Program-made: the position numbers and the translations under genes | Notes under the pieces: generated by a model | Seen by the model: only the letters and a program-made list of their open reading frames with translations | Databases searched by the model: none | Told to the model about the DNA's origin: nothing | From: Thiorhodococcus drewsii AZ1 | GTDB taxonomy: Bacteria > Pseudomonadota > Gammaproteobacteria > Chromatiales > Chromatiaceae | DNA length: 52,506 nucleotides | Direction of reading: 5' to 3' | NCBI RefSeq assembly: GCF_000224065.1 | Contig: NZ_AFWT01000032.1 | Span: forward strand, 1-52,506 | Part shown: piece by piece, positions 44,151-52,506 of the stretch | Position numbering within the stretch: position 1 is the stretch's first letter | Layout of the letters: each line of letters begins with the position of its first letter

Positions 44151-46088
44151 TCAGTCCGATAGACCCTGGTATTCGATGAGCATGATGGTGATATCGTCGG
44201 ATTGGGGCTCGCTGCCAGCGAAATCTTGGACGCTTGCGACCATGGCCTGCGTCGTCTCACGTAGGTTCAATTCACGCAGACGCTCCAATTCCTGTACGAC
44301 GCGCGCCTCGCCGAAGGCTTGATTGGCGGGGTTCATCGCTTCTGTGACCCCGTCGGTGTATAAGAAGAGCCGCTCTCCCTTAGACAGGGTCAGAGACTCG
44401 GTGCGATAGACCACATCCTCCATGACACCGAGCACGAGCTGACTGCTGCCGCTCACCAGGAGTTCGATGGCGCCGTCCGCCCGAATCAGGAACGGCGGAT
44501 TGTGGCCTGCATTGGTGTAGATGACCTCGCCACTGCTCAGATCGAGGATGGCGCAGAAAACGGTGACGAACATGCTTTGCTCGTTGTCCTGCGCCAGTTC
44601 CGCATTCACGCGTGTCATCACCTCGGCCGAAGAGCGCCCGGATTTGGCCGTTGCCTTGATCAGGGTTTTGGTGACGGCCATGAAGAGCGAAGCGGGAACA
44701 CCCTTGCCGGAGACGTCAGCGATGACCAGGCAGAAATGCTCTTCGTCGATCTGGAAGAAATCGTAGAAATCGCCGCCAACCTCCTTGGCCGGTTCCACCA
44801 GCGCGTAGAGATCGATCTCGTCGCGATCGGGCAGCGGCGGAAACATCTTGGGCAGGATCGACATCTGAATGTCGTGCGCGATCTTGAGTTCGCTTTCGAT
44901 GCGTTCTTTCACCGCCGTGGTCAGGGTGAGCTGGCGCACATGATCGCTCAGTTCGCGCATCATGGTGCCGAAGGCCTGAGTCAGCTCCCCAACCTCGTCG
45001 TCTGTGATACAGGTGGGGAGCGGGGCATCGAAATGACCCGCTGCGATTTCGCGCGTCGCCAACACCAGCGCGCCCAGTGGGCGCGTGATTGAGCGCGAGA
45101 TCAGCACCACGACCAACAACATCATGAGCGTTCCGGCGACACCGATGCTCAGGGTGGTCAGGGCGAGGTTGCGCACATCGTCGTAGATTTCTTCCTCGGG
45201 GAGGACCAGAACCAAGGTCCAGCCGGCCGGTTCGATGGGGGCGAAATGCAGTCGAGCCGGTTCACCGAAGAGGTCGGTGTGATTGACCGAGCCCTCCACG
45301 CCACTGATCAATCGTTGACCCAAACGCGACAACTGTTCGCCCGAACCGAGATCCTCGCGCAGTGTGAAGAGGCTTTCGTTGAGGATGAAATCGGCGTCCG
45401 GGTAGGTGATGAAGGTGCCGCTTGGCGAGAGCAGTACGGCATATCCGGTATCCAACACCTTGATCTCTGAGACCAGTTTCGTCAGCCAGTCCAAGGCGAG
45501 ATCGGCTGTCACGACCCCGCGAAACCGTTGCTCGCCACTGTCTTCCTGCTCGAAAAAGGGCACGGATAGCGTCACCATCAGGACATTGCCGCCGCCCTCG
45601 TCGAAATAGGGCTCGCTCCAGACAGGGCGCCTCAGTTCGCGTGGGCGGCGAAACCAGTCCTTGTCGGGATAGGCGTAGGCTTGCTCGACGGGAACGAACT
45701 CGATATGCCCATCGCGACGATGGAAGTAGGGTGCTTCGAGCCGCTCGCGGCCGTCATCGTCAAGCGCGGGCGCGAAGGCGATGGCTTCACCGAATATCGC
45801 GGGATTGGCTTCCAGCGAGCTGCGGAGCAGATGGCGGACCTCGCCAGAGTCGAAGTGGGCGCTTTCCAGGGCGCGTGCCAGCGTTTCGGTGGCCGCCTGC
45901 ACTGACATCAACACCGTTTCGACATGAAAGACGGAAGCGCGGGTCAGATTGTGGGCATTGCGGTCGATCTCGCGCTCCAGAGAGGCGCGCGAATGCAGAT
46001 AGTCGAAACCGAGGACGGCGAACAGGATGGCTGTGGTACACACCGAAACCGCGAGTATGAGACGAAACGCAATCGTTCGACCCTTCAT
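44151..46088 (-). CDS. Cache-HAMP-PP2C (RsbU-like) membrane phosphatase
   Basis: 645 residues. TM1 is about 8-28. A periplasmic double Cache domain spans about 35-300 (WFRRPRELRRPVWSEPYFDEGGG, VLDTGYAVLLSPSGTFITYPD). TM2 is about 308-331, HAMP about 332-385, then a SpoIIE-type PP2C phosphatase (about 420-640) with VGGDFYDFF (D444/D447-type metal ligands), VIADVSGKGVPASLFMA, NAGHNPPFLIR, and EAMNPANQAFGE. It would dephosphorylate the STAS protein encoded two genes upstream in response to a periplasmic ligand. The ATG follows the RsbW-like stop with no gap, so translation is coupled. Confidence 0.92.
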   Translation of the reverse strand: MKGRTIAFRLILAVSVCTTAILFAVLGFDYLHSRASLEREIDRNAHNLTRASVFHVETVLMSVQAATETLARALESAHFDSGEVRHLLRSSLEANPAIFGEAIAFAPALDDDGRERLEAPYFHRRDGHIEFVPVEQAYAYPDKDWFRRPRELRRPVWSEPYFDEGGGNVLMVTLSVPFFEQEDSGEQRFRGVVTADLALDWLTKLVSEIKVLDTGYAVLLSPSGTFITYPDADFILNESLFTLREDLGSGEQLSRLGQRLISGVEGSVNHTDLFGEPARLHFAPIEPAGWTLVLVLPEEEIYDDVRNLALTTLSIGVAGTLMMLLVVVLISRSITRPLGALVLATREIAAGHFDAPLPTCITDDEVGELTQAFGTMMRELSDHVRQLTLTTAVKERIESELKIAHDIQMSILPKMFPPLPDRDEIDLYALVEPAKEVGGDFYDFFQIDEEHFCLVIADVSGKGVPASLFMAVTKTLIKATAKSGRSSAEVMTRVNAELAQDNEQSMFVTVFCAILDLSSGEVIYTNAGHNPPFLIRADGAIELLVSGSSQLVLGVMEDVVYRTESLTLSKGERLFLYTDGVTEAMNPANQAFGEARVVQELERLRELNLRETTQAMVASVQDFAGSEPQSDDITIMLIEYQGLSD

Positions 46089-46532
46089 TCAGGCATCCTT
46101 CGCGGCATTCGGCGTCTCTTCTGGATCGATGGATAGGCGCAAGCGCAGCAGATTCCGATCACCTTCACGGCGATAATCGGCCGCTGTCACCAACTGTCGG
46201 ATGAGAAACCAGCCGAGTCCACCGATCTCACGATCATCGAGCTCGGCGGAGGTGTCCGGGTCGGGCAGGGCGAGACCATCGAACGGCATGCCCGTATCCG
46301 CGATCTCGATAACGAACTCTCCGTTTTCGGTCCAGGTACGCAGATCGACCGATCCCGATCGATCTGGATAGGCGTAATGACAGATGTTGACGAACACCTC
46401 TTCCAGCGCCAATGCCAGTTTGCCCAGCGCGGAGGGCGCGAGTCCCGCCGAAGCCGCCCGTTCAGCCGCAAAGGACTGAATGCGCTCCAGCTGCTCCAGC
46501 TCGGCCGGTACCTGGAGGAGGACGTCATCCAT
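46089..46532 (-). CDS. anti-sigma factor kinase (RsbW-like HATPase)
   Basis: 147 residues, GHKL fold. The N box is LALEEVFVNICHYAY, the G1 box IADTGMPFD, and the G2 box GGLGWFLIRQL. It fits RsbW-type kinases that phosphorylate an STAS antagonist and bind a sigma factor or other target. Here it lies between the STAS and phosphatase genes (11-base gap upstream, none downstream). The target is unknown, since no sigma factor is present. Confidence 0.9.
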   Translation of the reverse strand: MDDVLLQVPAELEQLERIQSFAAERAASAGLAPSALGKLALALEEVFVNICHYAYPDRSGSVDLRTWTENGEFVIEIADTGMPFDGLALPDPDTSAELDDREIGGLGWFLIRQLVTAADYRREGDRNLLRLRLSIDPEETPNAAKDA

Positions 46533-46543
46533 TGCGTCGCCCT

Positions 46544-46876
46544 TCAGAGACCTTCGAGCGCGGCTGGAACGGAGTCGTACATGGCGAAGATGGAACCGAA
46601 TCCGGCCATCTCGAATACATCTCGAACACCGCCGGTGACGTTCGCCAAGGCCAGCTTTCCAGCCTTGGTCTTGAGCATCTTCGCCGTCACCAACAGCGAG
46701 CGCAGTCCGGCGCTACTGATGTAGGAGAGTTCGGCGAAATCGATCACCATCTGCGTGGTGCCGGAATCGATCAATTCGGTGACCGCCTTCTCGTACGCTG
46801 GCGCCGTCAAGGTGTCCAACTTGCCCGAAACAGCCACGACCGATGCCTGCTGTTCGTGCGATATCTGGATATCCAT
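46544..46876 (-). CDS. STAS-domain anti-sigma factor antagonist (RsbV-like)
   Basis: 110 residues, a single STAS domain: VVAVSGKLDTLTAPAYEKAV, MVIDFAELSYISSAGLRSLL (the S54/S55 phosphorylation site), and FEMAGFGSIFAMYDSV. It is the switch that the RsbW-like kinase phosphorylates and the PP2C dephosphorylates. It is the first gene of the three-gene operon. Confidence 0.94.
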   Translation of the reverse strand: MDIQISHEQQASVVAVSGKLDTLTAPAYEKAVTELIDSGTTQMVIDFAELSYISSAGLRSLLVTAKMLKTKAGKLALANVTGGVRDVFEMAGFGSIFAMYDSVPAALEGL

Positions 46877-47330
46877 CTATTGTTCTCCGCAGAGACTCGA
46901 ACCAAGGGATCCAGTAATCCGGATCGTCGCGCGGAGTTTATACCACAACCCGCTGGAGGTCCGGGGCTGTCCAGACCCGAGACAGGCAATCGTCATATTG
47001 GGAACTTCTGTGGCGGTGAGCGTCGCTGGCGCGAGTAACAGTCCAACGCAGGCCAACAAACAGAAAGGAGGGGGTATTCGAGAAAATCGATGGCAACAGT
47101 TTCGATCATGGCGTTTAGTCGATGAACGCTGTGGACGAGGAGGGCACCCGCGTCTATGGTGTGATTCTCTGAATTCGGCCCGACTAACCTAATGTCAGAC
47201 GCTGGCCGCGTTTCGGTTGTGCTTCACAGCGGCCTTCTCCCTGGGTAGGAGTCAGTCAGCGCGAGGGTGCCCTGACCCATCCGTTACAAGGGATTCACTC
47301 CCATTCCATTCAATGGCTTGCGAGATACCT
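46877..47330. other. 454-bp intergenic region between divergent operons
   Basis: Between the RsbV-like gene (minus) and rimK (plus). It must hold both promoters, but I see no convincing pair of hexamers. A minus-strand frame 46877-47059 looks signal-peptide-like yet lacks a purine-rich ribosome site, so it is not called. GGGCACCC near 47145 and GGGTGCCC near 47265 are inverted copies about 120 bases apart. Confidence 0.5.
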
Positions 47331-48236
47331 ATGAAGATCGCCGTTCTGTCCAGAAATCCAAAGCTCTACTCGACGAATCGCCTGGTGGAGGCCGCTACCG
47401 CGCGCGGGCATGAGGTCCGGGTTTTCGACGTGCTCCGCTGTTACATGAATATCACCTCCATGCGCCCGCAGATCCACTACAAGGGCGAGCGGCTCGAGGG
47501 GTTCGACGCGGTTATCCCGCGTATCGGAGCCTCGGTCACCTTCTATGGCACCGCCGTTCTGCGCCAGTTCGAGATGATGGGTGTGTTTCCGCTCAACGAA
47601 TCGGTGGCCATTTCACGTTCACGCGATAAGTTGCGTTCACTGCAGTTGCTCTCTCGCAAGGGGATTGGCCTGCCGGTGACTGGATTCGCGCACAAGCCAG
47701 ACGACATCCAGGATCTGATCAAGATGGTTGGCGGGGCACCGTTGGTGATCAAACTCTTGGAAGGGACGCAAGGGATCGGCGTGGTGCTGGCAGAGACGCA
47801 CAAGGCGGCCGAGAGCGTGATCGAGGCATTCATGGGCCTCCATACCAACATCCTTGTTCAGGAGTTCATCAAGGAAGCCGGGGGCGCCGATCTGCGCTGC
47901 TTTATCATCGGGGACAAAGTTGTCGCGACCATGAAACGCCAGGGAAAAGAGGGCGAGTTTCGTTCAAACCTTCACCGAGGAGGGACCGCAACCGTTGTGC
48001 GGATTACCCCGGAAGAGCGCTCGACCGCGCTGCGAGCGGCACAGACGATGGGCTTGAATGTCGCCGGTGTCGATCTGCTGCGCTCCAATCACGGCCCTGT
48101 GGTGATGGAGGTGAACTCTTCTCCGGGGCTTGAGGGAATCGAGCGTTCGACCGGCAAGGACATCGCTGGAAACATCATCGAATTCATCGAGAAAAACGCC
48201 GCATCCGGTAACACGCGTACCCGTGGCAAAGGCTAG
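47331..48236 (+). CDS. rimK: ribosomal protein S6-L-glutamate ligase RimK
   Basis: 301 residues, closely like E. coli RimK along its length: [78 protein letters not shown], then the ATP-grasp region [32 protein letters not shown], and [14 protein letters not shown]. It adds glutamates to the C-terminus of ribosomal protein S6. ATG 47331 matches the family start; the frame is open upstream without similarity. Four bases separate it from the AstE-like gene. Confidence 0.95.
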   Translation: MKIAVLSRNPKLYSTNRLVEAATARGHEVRVFDVLRCYMNITSMRPQIHYKGERLEGFDAVIPRIGASVTFYGTAVLRQFEMMGVFPLNESVAISRSRDKLRSLQLLSRKGIGLPVTGFAHKPDDIQDLIKMVGGAPLVIKLLEGTQGIGVVLAETHKAAESVIEAFMGLHTNILVQEFIKEAGGADLRCFIIGDKVVATMKRQGKEGEFRSNLHRGGTATVVRITPEERSTALRAAQTMGLNVAGVDLLRSNHGPVVMEVNSSPGLEGIERSTGKDIAGNIIEFIEKNAASGNTRTRGKG

Positions 48237-48239
48237 GAG

Positions 48240-49277
48240 ATGCGGGCGCCTTTCCAGATACAGGATCAGCTCATCGCGCCTGGCCAGCGCGCCTTGGTCG
48301 ATCTGGCACTCCCGAAGCTCAATTCGCACACCTTTCTCTCCATGCCCGTGCACGTGATCCATGGCAAGAAGGAGGGGCCGTGTCTCTTCGTTTCGGCCGC
48401 GATCCATGGGGATGAACTCAATGGTGTGGATATCATCCGCCGTCTACTCGAAGCCAAGGCATTGCGTCGTTTGTCCGGCACCCTGATCGCGGTTCCTGTC
48501 GTCAACGTCTATGGACTGATCCATCAATCGCGTTATCTCCCGGATCGTCGCGATCTCAATCGCAGCTTTCCAGGTTCTGCCGCCGGATCGCTGGCCGCAC
48601 GGGTCGCCCATGTCTTCATGGAGGAGATCGTGCGGCGCTGCACGCATGGGATCGATCTGCATACCGGGGCGATTCACCGCACGAATCTGCCGCAGATCCG
48701 TGCCGATCTCGACGACCCGGAAACCGACCGGCTGGCGCGCGCCTTCGGCGTGCCGGTGCTACTCAACTCCACCCTACGAGACGGCTCGTTACGCGAGGCA
48801 GCGACGGCGCTCGGGATTCGCATGCTGCTCTATGAGGCGGGAGAGGGGCTGCGCTTCGATGAGTTTTGCATTCGTGCCGGACTGGCGGGCGTGCTGAATG
48901 TGATGCGCGAGCTCGGAATGCTTAGTAAGCAGCGTCGACAAGAGCGGGAGACCGCCCCCTTCGTCGCGCGATCCAGCGCCTGGATCCGCGCGTCCGAGAG
49001 CGGATTGCTGCGCACGCTGGTTCCACTCGGCGCCAGGGTGCAGCGCGGCGATATTCTTGGTTTCATCAGCGATCCATCCACTGGCGCGCAGCATCCAGTC
49101 GCAGCCCAAACCCGCGGTGTGGTCATCGGCCGTATCCAGATTCCCTCGGTGCACGAAGGCGAAGCTGTCTACCATATTGCGCGTTTCCGCGACGATCACG
49201 AGGAGGTAGCAGACGAAGTGGAGGCATTTCAGCAAGAGTGCCTGGACGACACAGCCCTGGATCCGCCCATTGTGTGA
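48240..49277 (+). CDS. succinylglutamate desuccinylase/aspartoacylase family protein
   Basis: 345 residues, zinc carboxypeptidase-like hydrolase. AAIHGDELNG gives the zinc ligands H56 and E59, RRDLNRSFPG is the substrate-binding Asn-Arg block, and GIDLHTG gives H141. The C-terminal beta-sandwich part (about 245-320) has GLLRTLVPLGARVQRGDILGFI, biotinyl-lipoyl-like. The ATG directly follows AGGAG and starts four bases after rimK, so they are co-transcribed. Placement after rimK suggests it trims or hydrolyses acyl- or glutamyl-amino acid groups linked to the RimK reaction, which is an inference. Confidence 0.9.
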   Translation: MRAPFQIQDQLIAPGQRALVDLALPKLNSHTFLSMPVHVIHGKKEGPCLFVSAAIHGDELNGVDIIRRLLEAKALRRLSGTLIAVPVVNVYGLIHQSRYLPDRRDLNRSFPGSAAGSLAARVAHVFMEEIVRRCTHGIDLHTGAIHRTNLPQIRADLDDPETDRLARAFGVPVLLNSTLRDGSLREAATALGIRMLLYEAGEGLRFDEFCIRAGLAGVLNVMRELGMLSKQRRQERETAPFVARSSAWIRASESGLLRTLVPLGARVQRGDILGFISDPSTGAQHPVAAQTRGVVIGRIQIPSVHEGEAVYHIARFRDDHEEVADEVEAFQQECLDDTALDPPIV

Positions 49278-49302
49278 CGATATTCGGGGTCTCTGTATCA
49301 AG

Positions 49303-49335
49303 AGTATTTTATACCAGTTCAACAATTAGAATACT
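49303..49335 (+). terminator. AT-rich hairpin after AstE-like gene
   Basis: Nine-pair stem AGTATTTTA/TAGAATACT (one G-T pair) around a 15-base loop, 26 bases after the stop, in an AT-rich stretch. Weak stability and no T-run. Confidence 0.35.
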
Positions 49336-49418
49336 AAACAAATACAAAAGGACAACCGAACATATTTCACTCCTTCATCACCCTTAACGAAATACAAAAA
49401 TGACACCCAACACTAGCC

Positions 49419-49476
49419 TTCACGACTTCGTTGAGGACAGACGCTTAAAGGCGACCTTTCGGGGCAGTCTGAAAGG
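49419..49476 (+). repeat. 58-bp dispersed repeat, copy 1
   Basis: 53 of 58 positions match copy 2 at 52092-52149, and similarity stops sharply at both ends. On the plus strand both copies read FVEDRRLKA-xx-RGSLKG in frame. A short hairpin (CGCT-TAAA-GGCG; CGCC-TCAA-GGCG in copy 2) is kept by a T-G/C-G change. Confidence 0.85.
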
Positions 49477-49539
49477 ATAGGGGCCTGACGGTCTTGGGCC
49501 ATCGAGCCCAATTTCTACTTTGTCGGCTGCGCTCGGCGT

Positions 49540-50040
49540 CTACTCTGGCTTTTTGAGTAGATCGCACGCCTGTTTCTTGATGTAGCGGTTCTCAGGAGTG
49601 TTTTCCGTGAGTAATGCAGCTTTCGCTAGGCGGCATTCTTGGAGGATTTGCGCGTCGGTGTTTGTGGGCGTTGGGCTTGCCCATTCGACGCTGGCTTGTG
49701 TTGGGCGATACTGCCTAGCGGCCGTGCAATACATTCTCTTCAGGCTGGGGTAGTCGGGGTGGTAGAGCCGTTTCGCTGTCAGTCTGTCACAGGTCTGGAT
49801 GAACAGATCTTTCGCCGCGTGCGTGCATTTCGACATCTTCATGACATCGTTGCGGTATGTTTTGCAAACAGATCGGTCTTGAATCTTCCAGGCGACATGG
49901 TCGAAGGAAACCGTGATGTCTTGGATCTCTGCCGTCTCGGTCGTTGTTCCATTCAGATCCATGTGGCTGAAGGCTTCGTTGCTGATCGATTGTGCTGCTG
50001 TTGTGAGGTAGCTTGCGAGAAGCGCGGTGATTGGATCCAT
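49540..50040 (-). CDS. hypothetical protein (166 aa)
   Basis: Start at ATG 50040 (MDPITALLASYL). 166 residues, mostly polar, with five cysteines, two of them in CTHAAKDLFIQTCDRL. No motif is recognised and no membrane segment is clear apart from a weak hydrophobic N-terminus. Codon use is less G/C-biased than in its neighbours, consistent with acquisition by transfer. The frame is open upstream to 50274 but there it overlaps an opposite gene remnant. Ribosome site weak. Confidence 0.6.
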   Translation of the reverse strand: MDPITALLASYLTTAAQSISNEAFSHMDLNGTTTETAEIQDITVSFDHVAWKIQDRSVCKTYRNDVMKMSKCTHAAKDLFIQTCDRLTAKRLYHPDYPSLKRMYCTAARQYRPTQASVEWASPTPTNTDAQILQECRLAKAALLTENTPENRYIKKQACDLLKKPE

Positions 50041-50058
50041 CGTCAGTGTCCGTCTGAA

Positions 50059-50527
50059 ATGGTGTTGGCGAGGGCGGTACGCTACCACGTTGGGGGTAAG
50101 GGCGCCGTTTCTGCGCTGACGGGCGAGGACTTCTATACCGTTGCGCTCACGTTCAATGCTGACCGCACCGCGCGGCCTTGGTCGATTTCTGCAACGGATG
50201 ATCCGACCGGGAACGCCTGGGCGCGTGATGCCAAGGGCAGGCCGCGTACCTTCGCGACCGAGGAAGCCGCGCACGCCTTTGCGTCGTCGCGTGCCTCTGG
50301 ACCGCTCTACGTTGAGAAGTACGATCGCGGACAGGATGCTCCAGCGCCTGTGGATCCTGTGTCGGCGGCTAGCAGTCGGTTTCGTGACGAGAGCCTGCCT
50401 CTATCTGATCGATTTTTTGAGGCTGGCTATGTCGCCGGTCGTTGTGCCGATGACGTCAATATGCCTCGGGCGTATTACGCCGAGGCCGCGTCGAAGTTGG
50501 GCGGTGAGGAGAAGCCGACCGATCACT
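50059..50527 (+). pseudogene. hypothetical gene remnant cut by the IS256-type element
   Basis: The plus frame from ATG 50059 reads protein-like sequence: GEDFYTVALTFNADR, GNAWARDAKGRPRTFATEEAAHAF, YVEKYDRGQDAP, FFEAGYVAGRCADDV, MPRAYYAEAASKLGGEE. It then runs into the left end of the insertion sequence at 50528. A frame just right of the element (51919-51987, ending FMRGLRRALYDRLDG then a stop) may be its displaced C-terminus. The start is only 18 bases from a divergent gene, so the 5' end may also be lost. Family not recognised; it looks phage- or plasmid-derived. Confidence 0.5.
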
Positions 50528-51918
50528 CGGGAGTTATTGTGATTTCTGGTGTACAGGAGCCCGAGGAGGGATGGCGTATCCTGTCGACTGGTCACGACCA
50601 AGATCACAGACGACAGAGGTGGATACGCCATGACCGAGTCTACGCTTGAAGGTCTTTCACAACCAGAAATCGAGGAGCACGACCCACTGCATGCGTTGCT
50701 CAGGAAGGGGGGCACGCGAGCTGATCGCTCAGGCCGTCGAGGCGGAGCTGGCGAGTTTTCTGGCCGGGTATGCCGATCAGCGCCTGGAGGATGGGCGCCG
50801 GGTGGTGGTGCGCAACGGCTACCTGCCCGAACGGACGGTGCAGACGGGCCTGGGAGACGTCACGGTGAAGGTGCCGAAGGTCCGTGACCGCCGTGGTGGT
50901 GGGGCGGTCTTCCACTCGAGCCTGCTGCCGCCGTATCTGAAACGCTCGCGCAGTGTCGAGGAATTGATCCCCTGGCTCTATCTCAAGGGGATCTCGACCG
51001 GTGACTATCAGGAGGCGCTCGGGGCGTTGCTCGGTGATCGGGCCAAGGGGCTGTCGGCCAACACGGTCGTGCGTCTCAAGCAGCAGTGGAGCGAGGAGCA
51101 TCGGCGCTGGAGTCAGCGCGACCTCAGCGATCGACGCTACGTCTATTGGTGGGCCGACGGCGTCTACAGCAATGTGCGCCAGGATGATCGGGTGTGCCTG
51201 CTGGTGATCGTCGGCGTCACCGAGCATGGCCACAAGGAACTGGTCGCCGTCGAGGATGGCTATCGGGAGTCCGAGGCCAGTTGGGGCGAAGTGCTCACCA
51301 GCCTGCGCGAGCGTGGGCTGACGGCCGGCCCCAAGCTCGCCGTGGGCGACGGGGCGCTGGGATTCTGGAAGGCGCTCACCAAGGCCTATCCGGATACGGT
51401 CCACCAGCGCTGCTGGGTGCACAAAACGGCCAATGTACTCGCCAAGCTACCCAAGTCCGTGCAGCCGAAGGTCAAGACCGACCTGCAGGAGATCTGGATG
51501 GCCGAGACCCGCCAGTCGGCCATCAGGCCTTCGAGCGCACCCTCAAGCGCTTCGAGACCAAATATCCGAAGGCCATGGGCTGCCTGGCCAAGGATCGCGA
51601 GACCTTGCTCGCCTTCTACGACTATCCGGCCGAGCATTGGGTGCACATTCGCACCACCAACCCGATCGAATCGACCTTCGCCACCGTGCGCCTGCGCACC
51701 AACCGCACCCGCAACTGCGGGGCACGCGAGACCACGTTGGCGATGGTCTTCAAGCTGCTCCAGTCGGCGCAGAAGAACTGGAGGCGCATCAAGGGATTTA
51801 GAAAACTGGAACTGGTCGTCAATAACGTCCCGTTCCGCGATGGAGAGCAAGTGAACGATCAGTCAGATCGGATCGCCGCCTGATGGAGGCCATACACCAG
51901 ATTTGACATTAACTCCCG
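50528..51918 (+). mobile_element. IS256-family insertion sequence
   Basis: About 1.39 kb, bounded by 26-bp terminal inverted repeats at 50528-50553 and 51893-51918 that match at 22 of 26 positions; both begin CGGGAGTTA and end TCTGGTGTA when read inward. It contains one transposase gene on the plus strand. The flanks (GATCACTC on the left, GATCCACA on the right) are not a clean target duplication, which suggests later change or rearrangement. Confidence 0.85.
50630..51883 (+). pseudogene. IS256-family transposase, two frameshifts
   Basis: ATG 50630 follows AGAGGTGG. The first 26 or so codons ([20 protein letters not shown]) are in one frame. A run of six G at about 50707-50712 then shifts reading into a second frame that carries most of the protein ([57 protein letters not shown]). 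Near 51518 a base is missing and the original frame resumes (HQAFERTLKRFE, RTTNPIESTFATVRLRTNRT). The three DDE blocks (WADG, VGDGALGFW, NPIEST) are all present, so the copy was recently functional or the indels are sequencing errors. Repairing both gives about 417 residues, normal for the family. Confidence 0.85.
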
Positions 51919-52506
51919 ATCCACACGGATTTCATGCGCGGTCTTCGCCGTGCCTTGTATGACCGCTTGGACGGCAAGAATGGCTGATCGACTGCCGTGG
52001 TCCGATTTCTGGTCGCCTGCATCCTGGTCGCCTGTGCCTCCGCTCGATCTCCAGTGGGCGCGCTGGGGTTCCTGTGATCCCGGCGCTGGCGTTCACGGCT
52101 TCGTTGAGGACAGACGCCTCAAGGCGATCTCTCGGGGCAGTCTGAAAGGGCACGCGCGCATATCCGCTTCGCTCGTGAGCGTCTGCGTGATCTGGCCTTT
52201 CCAGGTCTTCCGGCCTGGAAGATCTGCCGCGTCGACAAGACCTACAACTATGCCTTCGGCTCGGCGGCCGAAGTCCGTCAGGCGATGGCCTATCTTCGTC
52301 AAGTGGTGGAATCGCAAGCGCTCTCAGCGGGGTTTCAATCAATGGCGCGTCGATCTGGACGCGGAATATCAATCGTACTGGTCGGGGCTGATTGGATCTG
52401 TGTCGGCGTCGAAGTTGAGCGTTCGGCCGAACTCGATGACCTGGCCCAATTTGCCAGTGTCCTGCATGTCGATGTCGATGAACTCTTGGCCTTCCGGCAT
52501 TGGTTC
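51919..52506 (+). other. unresolved open frames at the right edge
   Basis: Right of the insertion sequence a short frame ends at TGA 51985-51987. An overlapping ATG at 51980 opens a frame through the second repeat copy and off the window without a stop (176 codons, many Trp and Ser, not protein-like after 52150). A different frame, open from about 52116 to the end, reads more like protein (FARERLRDLAFPGLPAWKI, VDKTYNYAFGSAAEVRQAMAYL, LDDLAQFASVLHVDVDELL). I cannot say which is used, and recognise neither. Confidence 0.4.
52092..52149 (+). repeat. 58-bp dispersed repeat, copy 2
   Basis: Second copy of the element at 49419-49476, same orientation, five substitutions, no indels. The two copies bracket the hypothetical gene and the IS256-type element. 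Confidence 0.85.

Larger units (their letters stand above)
49278..49539. other. AT-rich accessory spacer
   Basis: About 130 bases after 49278 are far richer in A and T than the rest of the window. A possible 26-codon frame (ATG 49400 to TAG 49480) runs through the first copy of the 58-bp repeat, but without a ribosome site. The spacer marks the left edge of the accessory patch. Confidence 0.6.

Noticed and set aside
46877-47059. Minus-strand 60-codon frame with a signal-peptide-like start
   Set aside because: TTG start, pyrimidine-rich sequence where a ribosome site should be, and no recognisable mature part.
52092-52149. Repeat as an integron attC site (ACGCCTCAAG resembles part of VCR repeats)
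   Set aside because: No core GTTRRRY/RYYYAAC pair at the ends, no extended cruciform, and no integrase or cassettes nearby.

Overview
The window is 52.5 kb of GC-rich chromosome from a gammaproteobacterium. The gene order mutL-miaA-hfq-hflX-hflK-hflC-(DUF2065)-hisZ-purA and the general look of the proteins fit the Chromatiales (purple sulfur bacteria and relatives). That placement is an inference from gene content; no rRNA or photosynthesis gene is present to confirm it.

Layout. 1-470: a truncated, frameshifted IS630-type transposase. 472-3829: a phosphopantetheinyl transferase facing away from a PhnD-like periplasmic binding protein that is followed directly by a chemoreceptor. 3893-9849: a small conserved protein, the S1 protein Tex with a SET-domain protein behind it, a hypothetical, an EVE-domain protein, a cNMP/HDOD signalling protein and a small membrane protein. 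10290-12390: flavodoxin and an SbmA/BacA-like transporter, divergent around a near-ideal Fur box. 12410-27284: a housekeeping block with queG, nnr (bifunctional NAD(P)HX repair), tsaE, an AmiC-type amidase with LysM, mutL, miaA, hfq, hflX, hflK, hflC, DUF2065, hisZ and purA. 27669-29940: a free-standing PDC/Cache-like periplasmic protein with a second chemoreceptor. 30203-33914: a DUF2868 membrane protein, whose frame is broken twice inside a long GAGCCA repeat, overlapping a DUF3482 GTPase. 34019-39886: bioA, an LtaS-like sulfatase-fold enzyme, a class V aminotransferase and an L,D-transpeptidase lipoprotein. 40280-43957: an operon of an MFS exporter, a membrane-anchored alpha/beta hydrolase and a nucleotidyltransferase-fold protein. 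44151-46876: an RsbV-RsbW-RsbU partner-switch operon with a sensory phosphatase. 47331-49277: rimK with an AstE/aspartoacylase-like gene. 49278-52506: an accessory patch with an AT-rich spacer, an unrecognised gene, a gene remnant cut by an IS256-family element whose transposase is frameshifted twice, and two copies of a 58-bp repeat.

Sensing is a theme: two chemoreceptors each sit next to a separate periplasmic binding or sensor protein, and a Cache-HAMP-PP2C switch and a cNMP/HDOD protein are also present. No CRISPR array, rRNA or tRNA gene was found. I see no complete novel defence or biosynthetic system. The least explained parts are the exporter-hydrolase-nucleotidyltransferase operon, the two binding-protein/chemoreceptor pairs, and the broken GAGCCA-repeat gene. 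Function calls rest on motifs and remembered family sequences; no search was run.
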